From Micromonospora sp. C28SCA-DRY-2 (GTDB lineage: Bacteria > Actinomycetota > Actinomycetes > Mycobacteriales > Micromonosporaceae): DNA of 64,000 nt. The stretch lies in contig NZ_JAUMKD010000011.1 of the NCBI RefSeq assembly GCF_030519475.1, positions 96,244-160,243 on the forward strand, in the 5' to 3' direction. Below, piece after piece: positions 16,017-24,773 of this stretch. The position numbers were made by a program, and so were the translations under genes. Numbering within the stretch: position 1 is the stretch's first letter; the number at the start of each line of letters is the position of its first letter. Below the pieces are notes generated by a model. That model made no database searches. It had not been told where the DNA came from and saw only the letters and a program-made list of their open reading frames with translations.

Positions 16017-16810
16017 AACGACTCGACCGCCGGCACCAGGTCGGCGTCGACCACGATCGGGGCGTGGTCGGAGGGGCCCTTGCCCTTGCGGGCCTCCCGG
16101 TCCACGTACGCCGAGCGGACCGCCCGGGCGAACGGCGCCGAGGCGTACACCAGGTCGATCCGCATGCCCTTGTTCTGGTGGAACATCCCGGCCCGGTAGT
16201 CCCAGTAGGTGAAGGGGTGCGGGCCCTTCATCGGGGTCGGCACCACGTCGACCAGGCCGAGGTCGCGCAGCGCCGCGAGGGCGGCCCGCTCGGCCGGGGT
16301 CACGTGGGTGGAGTGCCGGAACACCGCCGGGTCCCAGACGTCGGCGTCGGTGGGGGCGACGTTGAAGTCGCCGCAGACGGCCACCGGCAGCGGGCCGGTC
16401 AGCTCCGTCTCCAGCGCGTCCCGCAGCGCGGCGAACCAGGCCAGCTTGTACGCGTAGTGCGGGTCCTCCGGCGACCGCCCGTTCGGCACGTACACCGACC
16501 AGACCCGCAGCCCGTCGCAGGTGGCCGAGATGGCCCGGGCCTCCGGGTCGGGAAACCCGGGCTCGCCGGCGAACCCGACGGTGACGTCGGACAGCCCGAC
16601 CCGGGACAGGATCGCCACCCCGTTCCACCGGCCGTCGCTGTGGCTGGCCACGGTGTAGCCCAGCTCGCCCACCTCGGCCACCGGGAAGGCCCCGTCCGGG
16701 CACTTGGTCTCCTGCAGGCAGACCACGTCCGGGCCGGTGCCGGCCAACCAGTCCAGCAGCCGGGGCAGGCGGGCCTTCACCGAGTTCACGTTCCAGGTCG
16801 CCAGGCGCAT
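16013..16810 (-). CDS. xthA: Exodeoxyribonuclease III
   Basis: AP endonuclease and 3'-5' exonuclease for base excision repair, 265 residues. It opens MRLATWNVNSVKARL with the metal ligand N7, has E34 in LQETK (same number as in the E. coli enzyme), GDFNVAP with the catalytic Asp and Asn, and SDHAPI near the end with the catalytic His. Full length and intact. ATG at 16810. Cytosolic. The next gene on the same strand (PAC2) starts about 1 kb upstream. Confidence 0.94.
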   Translation of the reverse strand: MRLATWNVNSVKARLPRLLDWLAGTGPDVVCLQETKCPDGAFPVAEVGELGYTVASHSDGRWNGVAILSRVGLSDVTVGFAGEPGFPDPEARAISATCDGLRVWSVYVPNGRSPEDPHYAYKLAWFAALRDALETELTGPLPVAVCGDFNVAPTDADVWDPAVFRHSTHVTPAERAALAALRDLGLVDVVPTPMKGPHPFTYWDYRAGMFHQNKGMRIDLVYASAPFARAVRSAYVDREARKGKGPSDHAPIVVDADLVPAVESF

Positions 16811-16895
16811 GGCACCAGCCTGCCGTATCCGCCGCCCCGCCGCCGGGTCAGCCGCCCGGGGTGTCGCGCCGGTCGGCTCGGCGGGTCGTCGCCGG

Positions 16896-17816
16896 TCAGC
16901 TCGGCGGGTTGTCGCCCGGGCGGGTCTGCTCGGCCAGGAAGCGTTCCAGCTCGGCGCCGAGTTCGTCGGCGGTGGGCAGCGGGCCGGTCTCGGGAGCCAG
17001 CAGGTTCTTCTCGCCCCGGCCGCGGGCGAACGCGTCGTACTGCTCCTCCAGCGCCTGGACCAGCGCGGCGGCGTCCTCGGTCTGGGCGACCTGCCGGTCG
17101 ATCTCGACCCGGACCACCTCGGCGGACGCGCGCAGCCCGTCGCGCGGCAGCAGCAGCCCGGTGCTGCGGGAGACCGAGGCGAGCAGCACCTCGGCGGCGG
17201 CCGGGTACTCGCTCTGCGCCACGTAGTGCGGCACGTGCGCGGCGAAGCCGAGCGCGTCGCGGCCCTGCTCGCCGAGGCGGTACTCCAGCAGGTGGCCGAC
17301 GCTGCCCGGCACCTGCACCCGCTGCAACCACGGCTCGTAACCGGCGATCAGGTCGCGCCGGGTGGCGTGCGCGGTCACCCCGGTGGGCCGGGTGTGCGGC
17401 ACCGCCATCGGGATCGAGTTCAGCCCCACGGTGAGCCGGACGTCCAGCCGCGCGGAGAGCCCGGCGACGGCCGCCACGAACCGCTCCCACTGCAGGTCCG
17501 GCTCGGGGCCGGTGAGCAGCAGGAAGGGGGTCTCGTCGTCGTCGCGGAGCAGGTGCAGCTCCAGCTTCGGCGCGTCGTACGCCTCCCAGTGGTCCTCGAC
17601 GAAGGTCATCACCGGCCGGCGGGAGCGGTAGTCGAAGACCTGGTCGACGTCGAACCGGGCGATCGGCCGGGACTCCAGCGAGCTGAGCAGTTGCTCGCGG
17701 GCCAACCGGGTGGCGTTGCCGGCGTCGACGAAACCGGTCAGCGCCTGGATCAGGACCGGCTGACCGAGGTCGGGCAGCTCGTCGGTGAGTTCGTACAGCT
17801 CGTGTGGGTCGAGCAC
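16896..17816 (-). CDS. PAC2 family protein
   Basis: Protein of 306 residues of the proteasome-assembly-chaperone 2 family as found in actinobacteria. Visible: an opening LIQALTGFVDAGNATRLA, the conserved FLLLTGPEPDLQWERFVAAV, and GLNSIPMAVPHTRP, after which comes a helical, acidic C-terminus. Many actinobacteria have proteasomes, but no proteasome genes occur here, so the link is only by family name. GTG at 17816 was chosen for the GGGAGG nine bases upstream; no in-frame ATG lies close by. Confidence 0.88.
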   Translation of the reverse strand: MLDPHELYELTDELPDLGQPVLIQALTGFVDAGNATRLAREQLLSSLESRPIARFDVDQVFDYRSRRPVMTFVEDHWEAYDAPKLELHLLRDDDETPFLLLTGPEPDLQWERFVAAVAGLSARLDVRLTVGLNSIPMAVPHTRPTGVTAHATRRDLIAGYEPWLQRVQVPGSVGHLLEYRLGEQGRDALGFAAHVPHYVAQSEYPAAAEVLLASVSRSTGLLLPRDGLRASAEVVRVEIDRQVAQTEDAAALVQALEEQYDAFARGRGEKNLLAPETGPLPTADELGAELERFLAEQTRPGDNPPS

Positions 17817-18236
17817 CGGTGCGGACCTCCCTGAAGGCGCGTACGGGTCGCCGCTCGGGGACGGCACCCGGTTCGGGGAACGTACCCGCCATCCTGATGC
17901 ATTCCTTCCCGCCTCGGTCGGGCGGCCGGCGGGTGGGTGGGGATGGGTGGGTATCGCCTGATCTCGGCCGGCGGCCGGCCAGTGTTGGCTGTTCGGCCGA
18001 ACCGCCCATCGGCCGTACGGTGGATCTGGTCGATCATGGGGTGGTCGCCGGAGGATCGCGAGGTTTCCGCCCGCGCTCCGGAGCTTGCGGCGATCCGGAG
18101 GTCTGCCGGTTCCGCGAGGTCCGTGCCCGGTCCCGCCCGGCTCGCCCCGGCCGTCCGGGCGCGGGCGCCGATACTGTAACGAGGACCACGTGATCACCGT
18201 GGGTGATCGGGGTTTTGGCCTGCCTAGCCTCGGCTG
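17817..18236. other. Gene-free stretch with divergent promoters
   Basis: 420 bases between the divergent PAC2 and transglycosylase-like genes. I see no open reading frame with a start signal. It must hold both promoters. The only clear structure is a 7-bp inverted repeat (GATCACC, three bases, GGTGATC) at 18192-18208, 29 bases before the ATG at 18237; a TACTGT at about 18173 could be a -10 element. Confidence 0.5.
18192..18208 (+). promoter_or_regulatory. Short inverted repeat upstream of the transglycosylase-like gene
   Basis: GATCACC at 18192-18198 and GGTGATC at 18202-18208 form a perfect 7-bp inverted repeat with a three-base centre, ending 28 bases before the start codon. It is placed as an operator would be, but the binding protein is unknown. 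Confidence 0.35.
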
Positions 18237-19079
18237 ATGCGTGACGACCGCACCCTCGACACCCAGATCACCCCTGGTGACCCGACTGACCGTTCGGACG
18301 ATACCCCCTCCACTGATCGGTGGACAGCCCTCCGTGCCTCCGCCGGGTACGCCCGGAACCTGCTGTACGGGCCGGCCCGGGCCCGGGTGGCGCTCGCCAC
18401 CGGCGTGCTCTGCTGCCTCGGCCTGGCGGCGGTCGCCCAGACCCAGGGGGAGAGCGCCGACGCGGCGACCCGGGCCGACGCGCTCACCGCCAGCGCCGGT
18501 GCCGTCCAGCGGGCCGAGCAGGACCGGCCCAGCCGGGACGCGGAGCGGACGGCCACCTCGGCCACCCCGGCCACGCCGGCCGCCGACCCGGACACCGACG
18601 CCCGGCCCACCCGCAAGCCGAAGCCGGTCGACCCGGCCCCGGTCGCCGGGCTCACCGAGGCCCAGATGGAGAACGCCGAGGCGATCGTGCGGACCGGCCG
18701 GGAGATGGGCGTGCCCCGCCGCGCGCTGGTCATCGCGGTGGCCACCGCCATGCAGGAGAGCAACCTCTACAACTACGCCAGCGGCGTGCTGCCCGAGTCG
18801 CAGAACTACCCGCACCAGGCCATCGGCTGGGACCACGACTCGGTCGGGCTGTTCCAGCAGCGCCCGAGCAGCGGCTGGGGCCCGGTGGGGCGCCTGATGG
18901 AGCCCGAGTTCGCCACCCGGCAGTTCCTCTCCGCGCTCGAGCAGGTGCCGGGCTGGCAGCGGATGCGGCTGACCGACGCCGCCCAGGCGGTGCAGATCTC
19001 CGCCTACCCGGAGCACTACGCCAAGCACGAGTGGCGGGCCAGCAAGGTCGTCGAGGCCATCGTCCCGGCCGGGAAGTAG
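18237..19079 (+). CDS. Membrane-anchored transglycosylase-like cell-wall protein
   Basis: Protein of 280 residues. A 45-residue cytoplasmic part is followed by a hydrophobic segment (about 45-65), a Pro/Thr/Ala-rich spacer to about 140, and a compact C-terminal domain. That domain begins MENAEAIVRTGREMGVPRRALVIAVATAMQESNLYN, where the Glu of MQESNL is in the position of the catalytic Glu of lysozyme-like transglycosylases, and continues with GWDHDSVGLFQQRPSSGWG, a segment shared by actinobacterial peptidoglycan-remodelling proteins. It acts outside the membrane on the wall. ATG at 18237. Confidence 0.82.
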   Translation: MRDDRTLDTQITPGDPTDRSDDTPSTDRWTALRASAGYARNLLYGPARARVALATGVLCCLGLAAVAQTQGESADAATRADALTASAGAVQRAEQDRPSRDAERTATSATPATPAADPDTDARPTRKPKPVDPAPVAGLTEAQMENAEAIVRTGREMGVPRRALVIAVATAMQESNLYNYASGVLPESQNYPHQAIGWDHDSVGLFQQRPSSGWGPVGRLMEPEFATRQFLSALEQVPGWQRMRLTDAAQAVQISAYPEHYAKHEWRASKVVEAIVPAGK

Positions 19080-19183
19080 TCTCCCGGAGACCACAGTGGA
19101 CGGAGGCGGATCCGCGGTTCCGGGGTTCGCACCTTGTCGGCGCGGGGTACACATGAGTGAGGCACCACCGACAGGAGGACGTC

Positions 19184-19327
19184 ATGGCTCTGATGCAACG
19201 GATCAGCGCGTTCCTGCGCTCGCCGAAGGGGCAGCAACTGGTCGACCGGGGGCGCCGGGAGCTGGCCAAGCCGGCCACCCAGCAGAAGCTGCGGGGCCTC
19301 GCGGCCAGGCTGCAGAAGCGCCGCTGA
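19184..19327 (+). CDS. Small basic protein, 47 residues
   Basis: A short gene with an excellent start: ACAGGAGGAC six bases before the ATG at 19184. The product begins MALMQRISAFLRSPKGQQLVD and ends LRGLAARLQKRR; about a quarter of its residues are Arg or Lys, with helix-forming hydrophobics between. It could be an amphipathic membrane- or nucleic-acid-binding peptide. It sits between the transglycosylase-like gene and the EcsC-type gene, 40 bases from the latter, probably in one transcript. No known family recognised. Confidence 0.75.
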   Translation: MALMQRISAFLRSPKGQQLVDRGRRELAKPATQQKLRGLAARLQKRR

Positions 19328-19367
19328 CCCGCCGTCTCCGCCCGCACCGACCCCCTCAGGAGATGAC

Positions 19368-20111
19368 GTGACCGATCCCGCGCCCGCCGACGGCCAGCCC
19401 GTCACCCCGCCCGCGATGGTGCCCGCGCCACCGCAGGACGCCCCGGAGGGGCCGCCGGCGAAACTCTGGGACCGGATGCGGGAGGACCCGCAGTACGCCC
19501 CGGAGCACCTCGCCCTGGAGGCCGTCCGCCGGCTCGGCCCCGAGGCGGCGCAGTGGGCCGCCCGGGTCCGGTACGAGCAGCCCGGCGTGCCCGCCGAGGC
19601 GCTGGCCGACCAGGCGGCCCGCCGGTTCGTCAACCGGGCCCGCCTCTCCGGCGCGGTGAGCGGGGCGGCCGGCCTGCCCGGCGCGGTGATCGACGTCGGG
19701 GTGCTGGCCTGGACCCAGGCCCGGATGGTGCTGCACATCGCCGCCGCGTACGGGGTCGACCCGGTGCACCCCGACCGGGCCACCGACCTGCTGGTCCTGC
19801 AACGGGTGCACAAGGTCGCCGAGAGCGCCCGGCTCGCGCTGGGGGTGGCCGCCGGCCGGGAGCGCGCCGGTGCCCTGTTCGGCTCCGGCGGGCAGCAGGC
19901 GCTCGGCAAGGTGATGCTGCGGCTGGGCGTGCGGCTGGCCCAGATGGCCGGGGTGCGGGCGGCGAAGCGGGTCTTCGCCAAGGTGGTGCCCGGCGCCGCG
20001 ATCATCCTCGGCACCTGGGCCAACTCGTCGGCCACCAAGGACCTCGCCGAACGGTCCCGGGCCCTGTACCGCCAGCACGGCACCGCCGTCCCGGAACCCC
20101 GTCAGCCCTGA
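19368..20111 (+). CDS. EcsC-like membrane-associated protein
   Basis: Protein of 247 residues. After a Pro-rich start of 30 residues, a helical region reads ARRFVNRARLSGAVSGAAGLPGAVIDVGVLAWTQARMVLHIAAAYG, the pattern of the EcsC family, whose members associate with the membrane by hydrophobic Gly/Ala-rich segments. A second such stretch, AKVVPGAAIILGTWANSSATKDLAERSRALY, closes the protein. Function of the family is unknown. GTG at 19368 with CAGGAGATG just upstream. Confidence 0.7.
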   Translation: MTDPAPADGQPVTPPAMVPAPPQDAPEGPPAKLWDRMREDPQYAPEHLALEAVRRLGPEAAQWAARVRYEQPGVPAEALADQAARRFVNRARLSGAVSGAAGLPGAVIDVGVLAWTQARMVLHIAAAYGVDPVHPDRATDLLVLQRVHKVAESARLALGVAAGRERAGALFGSGGQQALGKVMLRLGVRLAQMAGVRAAKRVFAKVVPGAAIILGTWANSSATKDLAERSRALYRQHGTAVPEPRQP

Positions 20112-20115
20112 CCCG

Positions 20116-20145
20116 GGTGGCCGGCGGGAACCGCCGCCGGCCACC
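20116..20145 (+). terminator. Hairpin after the EcsC-like gene
   Basis: A 12-bp perfect stem GGTGGCCGGCGG (20116-20127) pairs with 20134-20145 around a six-base loop, five bases after the stop codon. Confidence 0.65.
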
Positions 20146-20198
20146 GGTCGGTCATTCCGGGCCGCCGACGAGCGCGTGCCGGCGGCGGCTGCACACGT

Positions 20199-20220
20199 GC
20201 CGTGGCGCGCGCGCCACGGC
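20199..20220 (-). terminator. Perfect 22-bp palindrome after the SGNH gene
   Basis: GCCGTGGCGCG followed at once by its reverse complement occupies 20199-20220, two bases past the stop of the minus-strand SGNH hydrolase gene. With the hairpin at 20116 it gives each of the two convergent genes its own terminator. Confidence 0.65.
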
Positions 20221-20222
20221 GG

Positions 20223-21062
20223 TCAGTCGGTGCGGCCCCAGGCGCGCCAGGTGACCTCGGCGAGCCGGCCCTGCCCGGCCGCGTTCGGGTGGAACCAGTC
20301 CAGCGGGTTGACCAGGTCCAGGCCGAACCGCACCCGGTGCACCGCCCCGCCGTCGTAGCGGCAGCGCGATCCGTACGCCCGGCATGCCGCGGCGAGTTGG
20401 GCGTTGTAGGCGGTGATCCGGTCCCGGACGGCCGCCCGGCGGGCCCGGTCGGCCGGAGCCGGCGAGGTGGGGGCGGCCAGCAGCGCCGGGCAGATCCCCC
20501 GGTTCCAGGCCCGGACCGCCCGCGGGTCGGTGTGCCCGACCTGCCAGAGCCGGTACAGGTGCGGGAGGCTCACCACCAGCACCCGCGCCTTCGGCCGGCC
20601 GGTGCGCAGCACCCGCAGCCCCCGGTCGACCTGCGCCCGGAACTCCGCCACCGGGGTCATCGCCTCGACCCCGCCCCGGCAGACGTCGTTCGCCCCGATC
20701 AGCACGGTGACCCGGTCCGGGCGGTCGCGTACCGCCGCCTCGGCCTGCCCGGCCAGCGCCGCCGCCCGGGCGCCCGGCCGGGCGTGGTTGAAGGCCCGGT
20801 CCCGGATGGCCGGGTCGCGGTCGAGCAGCCGCCGGTAGTGGCTGTCGACGCGCAGCCCGTCCCCGGTCGACCAGGAATTGCGCGCGCAGGAGGTGAGCAC
20901 CAGGCAGGAGCCGAAGCCGGTGCTGATCGAGTCGCCGAGCGCGGCGATCCCGCCGGCGCCCGGTGGGGCGCCGGTCGGCCGGGGTGCGGCCCGGCCACCC
21001 TCGCAGGCGAGCGCGACCAGTGCCAGCAGGCAGGCGACGGCGGCGACCCAGCGTCGAGGCAT
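20223..21062 (-). CDS. Exported SGNH/GDSL hydrolase
   Basis: Extracellular esterase/lipase-type enzyme of 279 residues. The start MPRRWVAAVACLLALVALAC is a signal peptide with a possible but imperfect lipobox at C20. Block I reads ALGDSIS with the catalytic Ser near 46; the block with GAND follows (IGANDVC), and the Asp-His pair of block V is in DWFHPN. Several cysteines suggest disulfides, as expected outside the cell. ATG at 21062. Substrate not predictable. Confidence 0.88.
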   Translation of the reverse strand: MPRRWVAAVACLLALVALACEGGRAAPRPTGAPPGAGGIAALGDSISTGFGSCLVLTSCARNSWSTGDGLRVDSHYRRLLDRDPAIRDRAFNHARPGARAAALAGQAEAAVRDRPDRVTVLIGANDVCRGGVEAMTPVAEFRAQVDRGLRVLRTGRPKARVLVVSLPHLYRLWQVGHTDPRAVRAWNRGICPALLAAPTSPAPADRARRAAVRDRITAYNAQLAAACRAYGSRCRYDGGAVHRVRFGLDLVNPLDWFHPNAAGQGRLAEVTWRAWGRTD

Positions 21063-21198
21063 GGCTTCCCCAGTCCGGCAGCGGAGAGCGACAGCTCGGT
21101 AACCCTATGCGCGCGTCGGCGGGGAAGGGTCGGCTCGTGTCGGCTATACGGCAGACGGCTGCCGCCCCCGAGCCGTACGTGGTAACGGCCCCGGCCGG

Positions 21199-21807
21199 TC
21201 AGCGGCGGGTGCGCCAGGGCATCGGCTGGCCGTGCAGCCACCAGTGCAGCGCCCGGGTGATCCGGGGCAGCACCAGGTAGGTCATCAGCGGGGTCAGGCA
21301 GAGCGTCATCAGCAGCACCCGCGCGGCCACCGGCACGTCGGCGATGAGCCGGCCGGTGAGCAGCGTGGCGGTGAGGCTGAGCGGGAAGAACGCCAGCCAG
21401 ATGGTCACCGCCTGCTTCCAGCGCGGCGGCGACGGCGGCACGGGCGGCTGGACCGCGGCCGCCAGCTCCTCGACGCTGCGCTCCCGGGGCGGGTCGAACC
21501 AGCCCTCGATCCCGGTGCGCCGCTCGGCCCGGGTGTGCTCGACGATGCCCTGGGCCGAGGTCAGCCACCACCGGCGCTGCGGGGACTCCTCCCACCGGCG
21601 CAGCGTCTCGGCGTCGGCGAAGCGGTAGAGCATGTGCCACTCCGGCGAGCCGGGCGCGGTCTGCACCCAACCGGCGCCGAGGAAACCCGGAAACGCCTCG
21701 GCCAGCGCGGTGCCGGCCCGCATCCACGCCACCATCTCGCTGCTGCGGGCGGGATCGACGCGCCGGGTCATGGCCACCGTCACCGGCGCCGCGTGGGTCG
21801 TGGTCAT
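21199..21807 (-). CDS. Membrane-bound ABM-domain protein
   Basis: Protein of 202 residues: an antibiotic-biosynthesis-monooxygenase (ABM) ferredoxin-like domain at about 5-100 (VAMTRRVDPARSSEMVAWM, FPGFLGAGWVQ, HMLYRFADAETLRRWE) fused to a C-terminal membrane part with two hydrophobic segments (about 138-160 and 165-185). This arrangement is a recognised family of unknown function in actinobacteria and cyanobacteria. ABM domains often act on quinone-like substrates without cofactors, but here the usual role is not established. The ATG at 21807 fits the domain start. Confidence 0.82.
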   Translation of the reverse strand: MTTTHAAPVTVAMTRRVDPARSSEMVAWMRAGTALAEAFPGFLGAGWVQTAPGSPEWHMLYRFADAETLRRWEESPQRRWWLTSAQGIVEHTRAERRTGIEGWFDPPRERSVEELAAAVQPPVPPSPPRWKQAVTIWLAFFPLSLTATLLTGRLIADVPVAARVLLMTLCLTPLMTYLVLPRITRALHWWLHGQPMPWRTRR

Positions 21808-22024
21808 GCCCCCCATCCTCCCCGGCCCGGCCGGGGCGGCCCCGGTCGCGGCGCACCGCTGTAACGCACCCCACCGGTCCCGCACGGGGTCGACCGGCGG
21901 CGGGCGCGCCCTGGTTACCCGCTCCGGCGGCCGGGACACCGCGCGGTCCGCGTCGACCCGCCGCCGCCACCGGACCTGCCCGGAACGCCGGTTAGCCGCG
22001 GCGCTGCGGGGGTAGGTCGAGGCA

Positions 22025-22288
22025 ATGACGAGAGCGCAGCCCCGACGCGCCCGTGGCACGGTCGGCCACGCCTACAGCGCGTTGAACCTCCGGCTCGTGC
22101 TCGCCGGCTTCGGCCTGGTGACCATGGCCGTCTTCGCCGTGCTGGCGTTCCGGGCCGACCTGGTCTGGCTGGGCGTCCTCTGCGTGGTCTTCGCGGTGGT
22201 CGCCGTCGTCGACCTGGTCGTCATCCAGCGCCGCCGCGCCGCGCGCCGCCGGGAGGAGCCGGGCGCGCGGCACTCACTCTTCGAGTGA
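22025..22288 (+). CDS. Small two-helix membrane protein (possibly DUF6343)
   Basis: Membrane protein of 87 residues with a basic N-terminus, the conserved-looking GTVGHAYSALNLRLVLAGFGLV, two transmembrane helices (about 23-42 and 46-66) and a very basic tail QRRRAARRREE. I think it belongs to the DUF6343 family, with moderate certainty. It is 12 bases upstream of the succinate-semialdehyde dehydrogenase gene, so probably cotranscribed, but a shared job is not obvious. ATG at 22025. Confidence 0.7.
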   Translation: MTRAQPRRARGTVGHAYSALNLRLVLAGFGLVTMAVFAVLAFRADLVWLGVLCVVFAVVAVVDLVVIQRRRAARRREEPGARHSLFE

Positions 22289-22300
22289 CAGGAGTACGAG

Positions 22301-23713
22301 ATGCCCATCGCCACCACCAACCCGGCCACCGGACAGGTGCTCAAGACGTACGAGGCGATGCCGGAGGAGGAGATCGACGCCGCCATCGAGCGTGCCGACC
22401 TGGCCTTCCGGCAGCTGCACGGCACCACTGTCGAGCAGCGGGGCCGGTGGCTCACCGCGGCGGCCGACCTGCTGGAGGCGGAGCGCGACGCCACCGCCCG
22501 GCTGATGACCACCGAGATGGGCAAGACGTACGCGGCGGCGCGGGCCGAGGTGACCAAGTGCGCCACCGCCTGCCGGTTCTACGCCGCCAACGCCGCCGCG
22601 TTCCTCGCCGACGAGCCGGCCGACGCGCCGGCGGTCAAGGCGACCCGGGCGTTCGTCCGCTACCAGCCGATCGGGCCGGTGCTGGCGGTGATGCCGTGGA
22701 ACTTCCCGCTCTGGCAGGTGATGCGGTTCGCCGCCCCGGCGCTGATGGCCGGCAACACCGGCCTGCTCAAGCACGCCTCGAACGTGCCGCAGACCGCGCT
22801 GCTGCTGGAGGACCTGTTCCGCCGCGCCGGTTTCCCCGAGGGCGCGTTCACCACCCTGCTGGTCGGCTCGGAGGCCGTCGACCGGATCCTCAGCGACCCG
22901 CGGGTACGGGCCGCCACGCTCACCGGCAGCGAGCGCGCCGGCCGGTCGATCGCCCAGATCGCCGGCCGGGAACTGAAGAAGACCGTGCTGGAACTCGGCG
23001 GCAGCGACCCGTTCGTGGTGATGCCCTCGGCCGACCTGGACCGGGCGGCCGAGGTGGCCACCACCGCCCGCTGCCAGAACAACGGGCAGTCCTGCATCGC
23101 CGCGAAACGGTTCATCGTGCACACCGACGTCTTCGACGCGTTCGCCGAGCGGTTCGCCGCCAACATGTCCGCGCTGCGGGTGGGTGACCCGATGGACGAC
23201 GACACCGACGTCGGGCCGCTGGCCAGCGAGGGCGGGCGGGACGAGATCCACGCCCAGGTGCGCGACGCGGTCGACCGGGGCGCGACGGTGCTCTGCGGCG
23301 GCGAGCCGCCGGCCGGCCCGGGCTGGTACTACCCGCCGACGGTGGTCACCGACCTGACCCCGCAGATGCGGATGTGGCGCGAGGAGGTGTTCGGGCCGGT
23401 CGCCGGCCTCTACCGGGTGTCGTCGTACGACGAGGCGATCGAGGTGGCCAACGGGACCAGCTTCGGCCTCGGCTCGAACGCCTGGACCCGGGACCCGGAC
23501 GAGCAGGAGCGGTTCGCCACCGACCTGGACGCCGGCAACGTCTTCGTCAACGGGATGACCACGTCCTTCCCCGAACTGCCCTTCGGCGGGGTGAAGAACT
23601 CCGGCTACGGCCGGGAACTGTCCGCGCTGGGGATGCGCGAGTTCTGCAACACCAAGACGGTCTGGGTGGGCGAGGGAGCGGCCTCGGCCGGGGCCGGCGC
23701 GCACGCCGAGTAG
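22301..23713 (+). CDS. gabD: NADP-dependent succinate-semialdehyde dehydrogenase
   Basis: Aldehyde dehydrogenase of 470 residues that oxidises succinate semialdehyde to succinate (GABA shunt). The NAD(P)-binding and catalytic features are complete: PWNFPLWQV at 132-140, the base E231 in ELGGSDPF and the nucleophile C265 in NNGQSCIA. PFGGVKNSGYGREL closes the fold. Length and this block pattern match GabD1-type enzymes of actinobacteria. Start ATG at 22301 preceded by CAGGAG. Aldehyde specificity is by family likeness. Confidence 0.88.
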   Translation: MPIATTNPATGQVLKTYEAMPEEEIDAAIERADLAFRQLHGTTVEQRGRWLTAAADLLEAERDATARLMTTEMGKTYAAARAEVTKCATACRFYAANAAAFLADEPADAPAVKATRAFVRYQPIGPVLAVMPWNFPLWQVMRFAAPALMAGNTGLLKHASNVPQTALLLEDLFRRAGFPEGAFTTLLVGSEAVDRILSDPRVRAATLTGSERAGRSIAQIAGRELKKTVLELGGSDPFVVMPSADLDRAAEVATTARCQNNGQSCIAAKRFIVHTDVFDAFAERFAANMSALRVGDPMDDDTDVGPLASEGGRDEIHAQVRDAVDRGATVLCGGEPPAGPGWYYPPTVVTDLTPQMRMWREEVFGPVAGLYRVSSYDEAIEVANGTSFGLGSNAWTRDPDEQERFATDLDAGNVFVNGMTTSFPELPFGGVKNSGYGRELSALGMREFCNTKTVWVGEGAASAGAGAHAE

Positions 23714-23747
23714 GGGCGCCGGCGGGATTCGCTGCGTAGCCGGGCGC

Positions 23748-23776
23748 CGTCATGGGTACGGAACGACCCCATGACG
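23748..23776 (+). promoter_or_regulatory. Hairpin enclosing the start codon of the LLM gene
   Basis: CGTCATGGG (23748-23756) and CCCATGACG (23768-23776) are perfect 9-bp inverted arms around an 11-base loop. The right arm contains the ATG of the next gene at 23771-23773, so in RNA the start codon would be base-paired. This may limit translation or be an operator; no clear Shine-Dalgarno is seen. Confidence 0.4.
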
Positions 23777-24736
23777 GTGTTCGGCTTCCACGCGTCCCAT
23801 GAGCAGATCCATCCCCGCGCCCTGCTGGACGCGGTGACGCACGCGGAGCGGGTCGGCTTCGACGCCGGCATGTGCTCGGACCACTTCTCGCCGTGGAGCG
23901 CCCGGCAGGGCCAGTCCGGCTTCGCCTGGTCCTGGCTCGGCGCGGCGTTGCAGGCCACCAGCCTGCCGTTCGGCGTGGTGAACGCGCCCGGCCAGCGCTA
24001 CCACCCGGCGATCATCGCCCAGGCGATCGGCACCCTGGCGGCGATGTACCCGGGCCGGTTCTGGGCCGCGCTGGGCACCGGCGAGGCGAGCAACGAGCAC
24101 ATCACCGGCGACGGCTGGCCGCGCAAGGACGTCCGCAACGCCCGGCTGCGCGAGTGCGTCGAGGTGATCCGGGCGCTGCTGGCCGGTGAGGAGGTCAGCC
24201 ACGACGGCCTGGTCCGGGTGGACCGGGCGCGGCTGTGGACCCGGCCCGAGCAGCCGCCGGCGCTGGTCGGCGCGGCGGTCAGCGTGGCCACCGCCCGCTG
24301 GTGCGCCGAGTGGGCCGACGGCCTGATCACCGTCAACGCCCCGCTGCCGCACCTGCGGGAGATGATCGACGCCTACCGGGACGCCGGCGGCCGCGGCCCG
24401 CTGCACCTGCAGGTGCACGTGAGCTGGGCGCCGGAGCAGGCCGAGGCCGAGCGGATCGCGTACGACCAGTGGCGCAGCAACGTCTTCGCTCCGCCGGTCT
24501 GCTGGGACCTGGAGACCGCCGAGCACTTCGACGCGGTCTCCGCGGACGTGCCGATGGCGAAGGTGGCCCAGGTGGTCAACGTCTCCGCCGATCTGGGCCG
24601 GCACGTCGGCTGGCTGGAGGAGTACCTGGCCCTCGGTTTCGACCAGATCGCGCTGCACCACGTGGGGCAGGAGCAGCGCGCCTTCCTCGACGCGTTCGGC
24701 GCCGAGGTGCTGCCGAAGGTGCGCGCCGCCCGATGA
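23771..24736 (+). CDS. LLM-class flavin-dependent oxidoreductase (TIGR03885-like)
   Basis: TIM-barrel oxidoreductase of the luciferase-like family, 321 residues. It opens VFGFHASHEQIHPRALLDAVTHAERVGFD, followed by CSDHF, then RFWAALGTGEASNEHITG and the C-terminal ALGFDQIALHHVG. The family using FMN rather than F420 (TIGR03885) starts this way, which I recall with fair confidence. Substrate unknown. Gaps to gabD (57 bases) and to the antiporter gene (37 bases) suggest a loose operon. The start codon lies in a hairpin. Confidence 0.85.
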   Translation: MTVFGFHASHEQIHPRALLDAVTHAERVGFDAGMCSDHFSPWSARQGQSGFAWSWLGAALQATSLPFGVVNAPGQRYHPAIIAQAIGTLAAMYPGRFWAALGTGEASNEHITGDGWPRKDVRNARLRECVEVIRALLAGEEVSHDGLVRVDRARLWTRPEQPPALVGAAVSVATARWCAEWADGLITVNAPLPHLREMIDAYRDAGGRGPLHLQVHVSWAPEQAEAERIAYDQWRSNVFAPPVCWDLETAEHFDAVSADVPMAKVAQVVNVSADLGRHVGWLEEYLALGFDQIALHHVGQEQRAFLDAFGAEVLPKVRAAR

Positions 24737-24773
24737 TCCTCCGGTGGGATGGGGCCGCCTAGGCTCGTACCCC

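Noticed and set aside
17940..18236. c-di-AMP (ydaO) riboswitch before the transglycosylase-like gene
   Set aside because: Such riboswitches precede cell-wall hydrolase genes in actinobacteria, so I looked for the conserved blocks, but did not find them in this leader.
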